Assembly (NCBI RefSeq): GCF_004137355.1
Contig: NZ_SDVB01000102.1
Location: 1 to 64,000, forward strand
Reading direction: 5' to 3'
DNA from: Ciceribacter ferrooxidans
GTDB lineage: Bacteria; Pseudomonadota; Alphaproteobacteria; Rhizobiales; Rhizobiaceae
DNA: 64,000 bases
Part shown: piece by piece, positions 33,797 through 41,217 of the stretch
How the letters are laid out: each line of letters starts with the position of its first letter
Position numbering within the stretch: position 1 is the first letter of the stretch
Notes under the pieces: model-generated
What the model was told of the DNA's origin: nothing
The model's database searches: none
What the model saw: the letters and a program-made list of their open reading frames with translations, nothing else
Program-made: the position numbers and the translations under genes

Positions 33797-34816
33797 TTAG
33801 CTGCGGCGGCGACCGCGACGCTCGCGGCCGGCATCGCCCGAGGATTCCTCGGCGGTCTTGTTGCGCAAGGGGCCGATGTGCTCGACGATGGTTTCGATCG
33901 TCGGGCGGGGGCCCGGCGTATAATTGTCGAGCGCCTGCCGCATGGCGGCGAGATGGCCGCAGGAGGTACCGCAGCATCCGCCGATGATCTTCGCGCCGGC
34001 GTCGCGGGCGAGCTTGGCATATTCGGCCATCAGCGGCGGCGTGCCGGAATAGTGGATCTCGGCGCCGCGATATTCGGGAATGCCGCAATTGCCCTTGACG
34101 ATGACCGTGGCAGTGGGATCGGCGGACGTCATGTCGAGCAGGCTCGCCAGGATGTCCGAGGCGCCGACGCCGCAATTGGCGCCGACCGCCACCGGACCGT
34201 CGCCGATGTCCTTCGCAACGCCGTGGATGTCCTTCGGCGCGAGCCCCATCATCGTCTTGCCGGCGGTATCGAAGGAGCCGGTATAGGTATAGGGCAGGCC
34301 GACCTTGACCGCGGCTTCGGCCGCGGCACGGATTTCCTCCGGCGAGGACATGGTCTCGATCCAGGCGATGTCGACGCCGCCGGCCTTCAGGCCCTCCATC
34401 TGCTCGACGAAGGCGGCGACGGCATCCTCGTAGGTCAGCGCGCCGAGCGGCTGCAGGAGCTCACCCGTCGGGCCGACGGAGCCGGCGACGATGACCTTGC
34501 GCGGCGCCTTGTCGGCGACGGAGCGGGCGATCTCGGCGGCCTTCCGGTTGAGGTCGAAGACGCGATCGTCCGCCTTGTGCAGCTTCAGCCGGTGACGGGT
34601 GCCGCCGAACGAATTGGTGAGGATGATGTCGGCGCCGGCATCGACGAAGTCCTGGTGAAGCTTGACGATCCGCTCCGGGTGGCTTTCGTTCCAGAGCTCG
34701 GGCGCCTCGCCGGCTTCTAGCCCCATCGCAAACAGGTTCGTGCCGGTCGCGCCGTCGGCGAGCAGGACGCCCTTTTCGGCAAGCAGTCTGGAAAGCGGAT
34801 CGGAAGCGGTGGCCAT
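33797..34816 (-). CDS. bmt: Betaine-homocysteine S-methyltransferase
   Basis: This is a 339-residue zinc-dependent methyltransferase. The homocysteine-binding barrel has L-L-A-D-G-A-T-G-T-N-L-F, I-I-L-T-N-S-F-G-G-T, V-A-G-S-V-G-P-T-G and the zinc ligands G-A-N-C215-G and G-G-C281-C282-G. It transfers one methyl from glycine betaine (or a related donor) to homocysteine, giving methionine and dimethylglycine. A rhizobial enzyme of this type, Bmt of Sinorhizobium meliloti, is known. The basic C-terminal tail (RERRGRRRS) is an extension. Its position between the mttB block and a betaine importer ties both to methylated-amine use. Confidence 0.9.
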   Translation of the reverse strand: MATASDPLSRLLAEKGVLLADGATGTNLFAMGLEAGEAPELWNESHPERIVKLHQDFVDAGADIILTNSFGGTRHRLKLHKADDRVFDLNRKAAEIARSVADKAPRKVIVAGSVGPTGELLQPLGALTYEDAVAAFVEQMEGLKAGGVDIAWIETMSSPEEIRAAAEAAVKVGLPYTYTGSFDTAGKTMMGLAPKDIHGVAKDIGDGPVAVGANCGVGASDILASLLDMTSADPTATVIVKGNCGIPEYRGAEIHYSGTPPLMAEYAKLARDAGAKIIGGCCGTSCGHLAAMRQALDNYTPGPRPTIETIVEHIGPLRNKTAEESSGDAGRERRGRRRS

Positions 34817-34906
34817 GGGTCGTCCCCTCTAAGAAATCATTCGGTCAACCCATAGAGAATGCCGGCCCGCGCCGCAACGGGATTTGCCGCCTGCGTCTCG
34901 CGCGGC

Positions 34907-35938
34907 TCAATCCGCGGCGACGGGCGTGACGATCGCGGCGAGGATGGTCGCGAGATCGACGGTTCCGACGATTGCGCCGTCCGCATCGACGACCGCAGCG
35001 GCCGACCGGCCGGCGCCGGTCATCGCGCGTGCGGCTTCCTCGAGGAGGGTGGAGGCTGGCAGGGCGAGGTCCGGGGCGGAGCCGTCCACGGGCCGCATGA
35101 CGGAGCCGAGTTCGATCACCCGGCCGCGGTTCACCTGCCGCACGAAGGCGGCGACGTGGTCGTCCGCAGGGGCGAGTACGATCTGCTGGCCGCTTCCCTG
35201 CTGCACGATCTCGCCGTCGCGGAGGATGACGATACGGTCGCCGAGTGCCAGCGCCTCGTCGAGGTCGTGGGTGATGAAGACGATTGTCTTCTTGAGTTCC
35301 GCCTGCAGGTCGAGGAGCATCGAACGCATGTCGACGCGGATCAGCGGGTCGAGGGCGGAGAAGGCCTCGTCCATCAGCAGGATATCGGCGTCGGTGGCAA
35401 GCGCCCGGGCGATGCCGACGCGCTGCTGCATGCCGCCGGAGAGCTGGTTCGGGTAGTGCCTCTCGTATCCCGACAGGCCGACGCGGTCGACCCAGCGCAC
35501 GGCGCGCCGCTCGCCTTCACGGCGGGGAATACCCTGCACCTTCAGCCCGTAGAACGTGTTTTCGAGGACCGTGCGGTGGGGCAGGAGGGCGAAATTCTGG
35601 AAGACCATCGCGGTCCGGCGGCGGCGGAAGTCGCGAAGCTCGGCGGCGCTCATGCGGCAGATGTCGACGCCGTCGCAGAGGACCTCGCCGGCGGTCGGTT
35701 CGATCAGCCGGTTGATGTGGCGGATCAGCGTCGACTTGCCGGAGCCGGAAAGCCCCATGATGACGGTCACCTTGCCGGCCGGAATGGTCATGTCGATGTT
35801 CTTGAGGCCGAGGACGTGGCCGTGTCGGGCGTTGAGCTCGACCTTGGATAGACCGGCCTTCACCGCGTCGACATAGCGTTCGCCGTGCGGACCGAAGATC
35901 TTGTAGAGACCGCGGATCTCTATCCGGCCCTCAGCCAT
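34907..35938 (-). CDS. Glycine betaine/choline-type ABC transporter, ATPase
   Basis: This is a 343-residue ATPase of the OpuAA/ProV/ChoV family. Motifs are Walker A M-G-L-S-G-S-G-K-S-T, the signature Q-L-S-G-G-M-Q-Q-R-V-G-I-A, Walker B D-I-L-L-M-D-E-A-F-S-A-L-D-P and the switch His in FITHDLDEALALGD. The first 45 residues hold the N-terminal extension typical of ProV. One CBS-like motif remains at the C-terminus (AAAVVDADGAIVGTVDLATI). It overlaps the permease gene by 8 bases, so the two are co-translated. Confidence 0.92.
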   Translation of the reverse strand: MAEGRIEIRGLYKIFGPHGERYVDAVKAGLSKVELNARHGHVLGLKNIDMTIPAGKVTVIMGLSGSGKSTLIRHINRLIEPTAGEVLCDGVDICRMSAAELRDFRRRRTAMVFQNFALLPHRTVLENTFYGLKVQGIPRREGERRAVRWVDRVGLSGYERHYPNQLSGGMQQRVGIARALATDADILLMDEAFSALDPLIRVDMRSMLLDLQAELKKTIVFITHDLDEALALGDRIVILRDGEIVQQGSGQQIVLAPADDHVAAFVRQVNRGRVIELGSVMRPVDGSAPDLALPASTLLEEAARAMTGAGRSAAAVVDADGAIVGTVDLATILAAIVTPVAAD

Positions 35939-36845
35939 GGACGACCTCCAGATGCCGCTGCAGGCGCTTGCCGTAGGACTGGCTCGCCCGGTCGAAGACG
36001 ACGGCGATCGCGACCACTGCGAAGCCGTTCAGGACGCCGATGGTGAAAAACTGGTTGGTGATCGCCTGCAGGACGTTGCGGCCGAGCCCGCCGACCCCGA
36101 TCATCGAGGCGACGACGACCATGGCGAGCGCCATCATGATCGTCTGGTTGACGCCGGCCATGATGGTCGGGAGCGCAAGCGGCAACTGGACGTCGAAGAG
36201 CTTGTTGCGGGCGGAGGAGCCGAAGGCGTCGGCCGCCTCTATGACCTCGCGATCGACGAGGCGGATGCCGAGGTTGGTGAGGCGGATCATCGGCGGCACC
36301 GCATAGACGACGACGGCGATCAGACCCGGCACCTTGCCGATGCCGAAGATCATCACCACCGGGATCAGATAGACGAAGCTCGGCAGCGTCTGCATGACGT
36401 CGAGGACGGGGGTCACCGCCGCCTGCAGCCGGTCGGAGCGGGAAAGCGCGATGCCGAGCGGAATGCCGATCGCGACCGAGACGGCGGTGCAGACGGTGAC
36501 CATGGCGAGCGTCACCATGGTATCCTCCCAGAGCCCGAGGAGGCCGATCGCGACGAGCGCGGCAAGCGCGCCGAGGGTGATGCGGAGATCGCGGCCGACC
36601 GCCTGCACGACGCCCGCGACGACGAGCAGCACGAGCGGCCAGGGTGCGTCGACGAAGAGCTTTTCGAGGCTGTTGAGGAGCCATTGCAGCGGTTCCGTCG
36701 CCTGGTCGATCGCATCGCCATACGTGCGCACGAAGGTCTTGAAGGCGGCGTCGACCGATTTGCGGAGATCCCGCAGCAGGCTTTCGTCGAGGGCGGGGAA
36801 ACGGCAGGCGAGTTCGGGCAGGAAGGCGCAGATGCCAGAGGCCAT
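35931..36845 (-). CDS. Glycine betaine/choline-type ABC transporter, permease
   Basis: This is a 304-residue inner-membrane permease of the ProW/ChoW type. A cytoplasmic amphipathic N-terminal part (about 65 residues) precedes about seven helices. The ATPase-contact loop reads VIEAADAFGSSARNKLFDVQ and LPLALPTIMAGVNQTIM. The ATPase gene follows with an 8-base overlap, and the binding-protein gene precedes it by 105 bp including a hairpin. Confidence 0.92.
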   Translation of the reverse strand: MASGICAFLPELACRFPALDESLLRDLRKSVDAAFKTFVRTYGDAIDQATEPLQWLLNSLEKLFVDAPWPLVLLVVAGVVQAVGRDLRITLGALAALVAIGLLGLWEDTMVTLAMVTVCTAVSVAIGIPLGIALSRSDRLQAAVTPVLDVMQTLPSFVYLIPVVMIFGIGKVPGLIAVVVYAVPPMIRLTNLGIRLVDREVIEAADAFGSSARNKLFDVQLPLALPTIMAGVNQTIMMALAMVVVASMIGVGGLGRNVLQAITNQFFTIGVLNGFAVVAIAVVFDRASQSYGKRLQRHLEVVHG

Positions 36846-36914
36846 GTCTCGATGTCCTTTCGGGATGCCGGCGAGAGAGAGCAGAACCGGGGGCGAACGG
36901 AGGCCGGCAGGAGG

Positions 36915-36939
36915 CGGCCGCGCGCGGGAGGCGCGGCCG
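36915..36939 (-). promoter_or_regulatory. Hairpin between binding-protein and permease genes
   Basis: CGGCCGCGC, a 7-nt loop and GCGCGGCCG form a perfect 9-bp stem just past the stop of the binding-protein gene. Such hairpins commonly protect the upstream message and give more binding protein than permease. Confidence 0.55.
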
Positions 36940-36950
36940 TGCAGGTTGGA

Positions 36951-37949
36951 TCAGAGCGATTCCTTGACCTTCGCCGCGACGTCGGCGGGGACCCAGGTCG
37001 TCCAGAGATCGGGATATTCCTTGAGGAAATGTTCCGCCGCCTCTTCGTTGTCCGCCTGGTTCTCGTCCATCCAGGCAAGCACGGCGCCGACCGTCTGGTT
37101 GTCCCATTTGCGGGTCTTCACATAGTCCATCGCGACGCCCGCCTTTTCGGCGAAGGCCTTGGTGACGACGGTGAAGACGCCGGCGACCGGATAGGAATTG
37201 ACCTTCGGGTCCGGGCAATCTGCGATGCCGGTGCAGCGGTCCCACTCGGCCTTGTCATGTTCGACGCCGAAGCTCAGCTTCACCATTTCGTACTTGCCGA
37301 GGATCGCCGTCGGCGCCCAGTAATAGCCGAGCCAGCCGGCCTTCTTCTCGAAGGCGTTGGCGATCGAGCCGTCGAGGCCGGCGGCCGAACCGGTATCGAT
37401 GAGCTCGAAGCCCTTGTCCTTCGCGCCGACCGCCTTGAAGAGGTTGGCGGTGGAAATCTGGCAGCTCCAGCCGGACGGGCAGTTGTGGACCGCGCCCTTC
37501 GACGGATCTTCCGGTGCCGGGAAGAGCTCCGGATGTGCGAGTGCCGCCTCGACCGTCCTGATGTCGGGATGGGCGTCGGCGAGGAATTTCGGGATCCACC
37601 AGCCTTCGACACCGCCGTCGCTCAGGATCGGCGCGGCCCGGATCAGCCGGCCTTCCTTGACGGCGGCGTCCATCAGCTCGCGCACCGAGTTGACCCAGAG
37701 CTCCGGCGCCATGTCCGGCTCACCCTTCTCGTTCATCGAGGCGAAGGTCGGTACGGTATCGCCGGTGACGAGTGTTACGTTACAGCCGTAGCCCTTCTCC
37801 AGGATGATCCCGTCGACATGGGCGGCGACGCCGGCCGAGGCCCAGTTCATTTCGGCAATCGAGACATCGCCGCATTCGGCGGCTCCGGCGGCCCCCGCGA
37901 CGGACTGAAGCCCGGCGGTGAGGACGGCGGCGGCGAGAAATTTCATCAT
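36951..37949 (-). CDS. Glycine betaine/choline-type ABC transporter, substrate-binding protein
   Basis: This is a 332-residue periplasmic OpuAC/ChoX/ProX-family binding protein with a signal peptide (MMKFLAAAVLTAGL, cleavage near A-G-A-A). Aromatic residues suited to caging a quaternary ammonium occur at W36 (M-N-W-A-S), W85 (P-E-L-W-V-N-S), W117/W118 (E-G-W-W-I-P) and L-G-Y-Y-W-A-P-T. AGGAGG lies nine bases before the first of two adjacent ATGs. It is the first gene of the importer operon. The ligand (glycine betaine, proline betaine, choline or other) cannot be settled from sequence. Confidence 0.9.
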   Translation of the reverse strand: MMKFLAAAVLTAGLQSVAGAAGAAECGDVSIAEMNWASAGVAAHVDGIILEKGYGCNVTLVTGDTVPTFASMNEKGEPDMAPELWVNSVRELMDAAVKEGRLIRAAPILSDGGVEGWWIPKFLADAHPDIRTVEAALAHPELFPAPEDPSKGAVHNCPSGWSCQISTANLFKAVGAKDKGFELIDTGSAAGLDGSIANAFEKKAGWLGYYWAPTAILGKYEMVKLSFGVEHDKAEWDRCTGIADCPDPKVNSYPVAGVFTVVTKAFAEKAGVAMDYVKTRKWDNQTVGAVLAWMDENQADNEEAAEHFLKEYPDLWTTWVPADVAAKVKESL

Positions 37950-38339
37950 GTCTTCGGACCTCCTGGTCTTTTGGTTCCCTTATCTTCTTCTTTCTTCGAC
38001 GGTTTGCGTCGCCTGCAATGCCGCTCCGCTTCTTTCGCCCATACTGCAGATTTGCCGCGTCATTGTGACGGCACGCGCCATGACCGGCCGCACAACGACG
38101 AGAGGCGCTCCGCATCGGCACAGGTGCCGGACGCAGCCACGGGGTACCTCAAGGAAAGCGTATCCTCTCCCACGAAGAAATCAACCTTCGGACCGTTGAA
38201 CTGCGTTAACAAACAATTTCATCTGGCTGGAAACAAATGATTTTTACTATGTTCTAATTTGATGCTCATGGTGATCGACCGCGGTGCAAAATATGTGGAG
38301 AAGCCGGAGCAGGTAAACCATCCGGTAAGAATGTCCGGC
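37950..38339. other. Divergent region between the importer operon and the small-RNA candidate
   Basis: No gene is supported. This stretch should contain the importer promoter (minus strand) and the promoter of the candidate RNA (plus strand; the A/T-rich part at about 38196-38265). I looked for cobalamin riboswitch hallmarks because cobQ follows and found none. Confidence 0.45.
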
Positions 38340-38463
38340 TATGGCTGTCGGTGCGGTCTTTCGCCGTCAGCGTCTCCGGCTCTTTTGTCTTGCGTACCGG
38401 AGACGCCGAAAGACCCGGCCGGCCGCGCCGGCCTTGCCGCCATCTGCGCGGCTTTTCTTTTTT
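38340..38463 (+). ncRNA. Candidate structured small RNA or leader with intrinsic terminator
   Basis: A long nested stem is visible: GGTCTTTCG (38355-38363) pairs with CGAAAGACC (38407-38415), and GCGTCTCCGG (38370-38379) pairs with CCGGAGACGC (38397-38406). A GGCCGGC-CGC-GCCGGCC hairpin follows at 38417-38433. A classical terminator comes next (GCCGC, 7-nt loop, GCGGC, then TTTTCTTTTTT) at 38436-38463. No convincing protein-coding gene ends here, so I infer a free small RNA whose 5' end lies somewhere in 38240-38350. Alternatively it is an attenuator for cobQ, whose start is 128 bp further on. It matches no RNA family that I can name. Confidence 0.5.
38436..38463 (+). terminator. Intrinsic terminator upstream of cobQ
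   Basis: GCCGC (38436-38440), loop CATCTGC, GCGGC (38448-38452), then a T-rich tail with a single C to 38463. It is the clearest Rho-independent terminator in the window and ends a transcript that does not belong to any visible protein gene. Confidence 0.75.
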
Positions 38464-38591
38464 GAAGTGAAAGCGAAGAGGAACGTCCCGAGGCGAGAGG
38501 CCTTGCGGCGCAGACGAGATTTCGGCAGGAGAGAAGGGCCGAGCGCGCCCCGAGGCCGAGGCGCGGCTGCGAGGTCCGGGAGAACGGCGGA

Positions 38592-40046
38592 ATGGCGAAA
38601 GCGGTGATGTTGCAGGGAACCGGCTCCGATGTCGGCAAGACCGTGCTGGTCGCAGGCCTCTGCCGGCTCGCCGCCAATCGCGGGCTGAAGGTGCGGCCGT
38701 TCAAGCCGCAGAACATGTCCAACAACGCGGCGGTCGCCGACGACGGCGGCGAGATCGGCCGGGCGCAATGGCTGCAGGCGCTTGCCGCGCGCACGCCGTC
38801 TTCGGTGCACATGAATCCGGTGCTGCTGAAGCCGCAATCCGACACAGGCAGCCAGATCATCCTGCAGGGGCGGGTGTTCGGCCAGGCGAAGGGGCGCGAC
38901 TACCAGCGGCTGAAGCCGCAACTGCTTTCCGCCGTACTCGAGAGTTACGAAAAGGTGTGCGAAGGCGCGGACCTGGTGATCGTCGAGGGCGCGGGTTCCC
39001 CGGCGGAGATCAATCTCAGGGCCGGCGACATCGCCAATATGGGCTTCGCGACGCGGGCCGATGTCCCGGTCGTGCTGGTCGGCGACATCGACCGCGGCGG
39101 CGTCATCGCCTCGCTCGTCGGCACGCACACCATCCTGCCGCCCGAGGACCGGGCGATGATCACCGGCTACATCATCAACAAGTTCCGCGGCGACGTCTCG
39201 CTGTTTGCCGACGGGATCACCGCCGTCGAAGGCTTTACCGGCTGGCCGTGTTTCGGCGTCGTGCCGTTCCTCAAAGCGGCCTCGCGGTTGCCGGCCGAGG
39301 ACTCCGTCGTGCTGGAACGGCTTGCCGGCGGCAGCCGGGCGGCGCTCAAGGTCGCGGTACCGATGCTCTCGCGGATCGCCAATTTCGACGACCTCGATCC
39401 GCTCGCCGCCGAGCCGCAGGTGGAACTGGTGTTCGTGCGTCCCGGCGAACGCATTCCCGCCGATGCCGGCCTCGTCGTGCTGCCGGGATCGAAGTCGACG
39501 ATCGGCGATCTCGAGGACCTGAAGCGCCAGGGCTGGGACGACGACATCGCCGCGCATGTGCGCCGCGGCGGGCGCGTGATCGGTATCTGCGGCGGCTACC
39601 AGATGCTGGGGACGAGCGTCGCCGATCCGCTGCGGATCGAAGGCGAGCGGGAGCGGGTGGCGGGCCTCGGGCTCCTCGACGTGGAGACGGTGATGGCGCC
39701 GGAGAAGACGGTTCGCAACAGCTCCGCCCATTCGGTGGACTACGGCGTGCCGCTGTCGGGCTACGAAATCCACATGGGCCGCACCGAAGGGCCGGACTGC
39801 GCCCGCCCGCCGGTCATGATCGACGGACGCGCCGACGGGGCGAGCTCGCCGGACGGACGGATCATCGGCACCTATCTGCACGGGCTCTTCGGCAGCGATG
39901 CCTATCGCGCGCGGCTGCTTGCGAGCTTCGGGATCGAGGGCGGCGGCGAGAACTACCGCGCCGGCGTCGAGGCGGCACTCGACGAGGTCGCCGCCGAGCT
40001 GGAGAGCGTGCTGTCGCGGGACTGGCTGGACCGGCTCCTGGGGTAA
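38592..40046 (+). CDS. cobQ: Cobyric acid synthase
   Basis: This is a 484-residue glutamine-dependent amidase that aminates four carboxyls of adenosylcobyrinate a,c-diamide in cobalamin synthesis. The N-terminal synthetase domain starts M-L-Q-G-T-G-S-D-V-G-K-T; P-F-K-P-Q-N-M-S-N-N-A and GAGSPAEINLR are family signatures. The C-terminal class I amidotransferase-like domain has the nucleophile in G-I-C-G-G-Y-Q-M-L-G and the His in G-T-Y-L-H-G-L-F-G. It stands alone here, next to a pathway that uses a corrinoid. GGGAGAACGGCGG precedes the ATG. Confidence 0.95.
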   Translation: MAKAVMLQGTGSDVGKTVLVAGLCRLAANRGLKVRPFKPQNMSNNAAVADDGGEIGRAQWLQALAARTPSSVHMNPVLLKPQSDTGSQIILQGRVFGQAKGRDYQRLKPQLLSAVLESYEKVCEGADLVIVEGAGSPAEINLRAGDIANMGFATRADVPVVLVGDIDRGGVIASLVGTHTILPPEDRAMITGYIINKFRGDVSLFADGITAVEGFTGWPCFGVVPFLKAASRLPAEDSVVLERLAGGSRAALKVAVPMLSRIANFDDLDPLAAEPQVELVFVRPGERIPADAGLVVLPGSKSTIGDLEDLKRQGWDDDIAAHVRRGGRVIGICGGYQMLGTSVADPLRIEGERERVAGLGLLDVETVMAPEKTVRNSSAHSVDYGVPLSGYEIHMGRTEGPDCARPPVMIDGRADGASSPDGRIIGTYLHGLFGSDAYRARLLASFGIEGGGENYRAGVEAALDEVAAELESVLSRDWLDRLLG

Positions 40047-40130
40047 CAACGGGGCAGCGTCATAATTTCCGCCCTTTCATCGGGAACTTCCTTCCTGCGC
40101 GAACGTTTGTCGCCCGCCATGGAGGACCAC

Positions 40131-40400
40131 ATGAACGAACTGCATATCACCTGGTGCAAGCCCGTCATCATCCGCCTTCCCTCGGGACTGACCCGCCGAT
40201 TCGACGGCCCCTACGAGGCGAAGGACTTCCTTGAAAACGAATGGCCCCTGCGTCGCGGCAGGCACCGCGACAATGCATCGCGGCAGTGCGAGGCGGCCCT
40301 GAAGCGCATCGGCAGCGCCGAGATCGCGCGGGAGGCCTTCATCGCGGCGGCCATCGAGGCAGACTGCTACGATACCGGCGAAATCGCCGCTGCCGCCTGA
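40131..40400 (+). CDS. DUF982 protein
   Basis: This is an 89-residue protein with the DUF982 pattern: an initial strand ending in a Phe-containing turn, A-K-D-F-L-E-N-E-W-P-L-R-R-G, a histidine or asparagine-rich helix with C-E-A-A-L, and E-A-F-I-A-A-A-I-E-A-D. GGAGG lies five bases before the ATG at 40131. DUF982 is a family specific to Rhizobiales, of unknown function. Confidence 0.85.
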   Translation: MNELHITWCKPVIIRLPSGLTRRFDGPYEAKDFLENEWPLRRGRHRDNASRQCEAALKRIGSAEIAREAFIAAAIEADCYDTGEIAAAA

Positions 40401-40605
40401 TTTTCTTCAGCTTTCGTCGATGCGGGCCGGTGCGGAAACCGCGCCGGTCCAGCAGATTGTTCGCCGATAGGAACGGCCGCACGCCGCAGCAATACCCAAA
40501 ATTTCATATGCCTAAAATTTGAAGTACGAACACAATGAAGGCGTAATCGAAAGTATCCATGCTGGCCGATGCAGGTCTCCTGCTGACTCTCAGGGTGGAA
40601 CTAAT

Positions 40606-41217
40606 ATGCGGCTGACATCTCCTTCATTCTCGTTCAAGTTGTTTTCGGGGATCGCTCTCGCGGCGTTTCTTGGAAGCGTAAGTATATCTCCAAACACGGC
40701 CTCGGCGCAGGAAGCGCCGCATTTGACGAAAGTCAAGGCGGCGACCGCCGAACGCAAGACGGTCCAGTTGACGGCCTATATCACCGGCTACAGCTACTGG
40801 GACAACACGCCGCCGGGATCGGCGGAAATCGCGCGGCCCGTCGTCCATCGCCTCGCCGGCGGCAAGGGCAGTTACAGCGACCCGATCACGCTGGCCGTCG
40901 GCCACTCGATCGCCAACGGCCGTCAGACACTCGACGTGCCCGCCGGGACACGCATCTACCTCAAGCGGCTGAGGAAATACGCGATCGTCGAGGACGTCTG
41001 CGGCGATGGTCCGCGCCCGCAGGCCGGGCCGTGCCATACCGGGCACCGCGGCCATCCGTGGTTCGACATCTATGTCGGAGGGGCCGGCAGCACGGCCGGC
41101 CGGGCGCAGGCCTGCATGAACCGGATCACGGCCCTGCAGACGGTCATCATCCATCCACGGAAGGACCTGCCGGTGGTTGCCGGTGCGTTGACGGAAAGCG
41201 GCTGCCGGGTCTTCTGA
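40606..41217 (+). CDS. Secreted protein of unknown function (possible double-psi barrel)
   Basis: This is a 203-residue exported protein. The signal peptide (LFSGIALAAFLGSVSISPNT) ends at A-S-A-Q. The mature part has LTAYITGYSYWDNTPPGSAE, DPITLAVGH, V-P-A-G-T-R-I-Y-L, Y-A-I-V-E-D-V-C-G-D-G and H-P-W-F-D-I-Y-V-G-G. These recall 3D/RlpA-like double-psi beta-barrel proteins with the Y-x-V-x-D motif. Three or four cysteines may pair. The ATG at 40606 gives a clean signal peptide. The last 71 bp overlap the end of the convergent glycosyltransferase gene. Confidence 0.65.
   Translation: MRLTSPSFSFKLFSGIALAAFLGSVSISPNTASAQEAPHLTKVKAATAERKTVQLTAYITGYSYWDNTPPGSAEIARPVVHRLAGGKGSYSDPITLAVGHSIANGRQTLDVPAGTRIYLKRLRKYAIVEDVCGDGPRPQAGPCHTGHRGHPWFDIYVGGAGSTAGRAQACMNRITALQTVIIHPRKDLPVVAGALTESGCRVF

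Noticed and set aside
37990-38100. A further GCGAC-type operator before the importer operon
   Set aside because: TTTGCGTCGCC and an imperfect GCCGCGTCA/TGACGGC dyad are present, but neither matches the GCGACRTCG pair with 22-bp pitch well enough to claim.
35937-38240. 767-codon plus-strand frame opposite the importer genes
   Set aside because: It spans three clear transporter genes on the other strand and shows the Asp/Arg-rich composition of a shadow.
38250-38591. Cobalamin riboswitch upstream of cobQ
   Set aside because: I looked for the conserved B12-box and the GGGAA/GGTG and GCCACTG-type core elements and did not find them. The structure present is a terminator preceded by unrelated stems.
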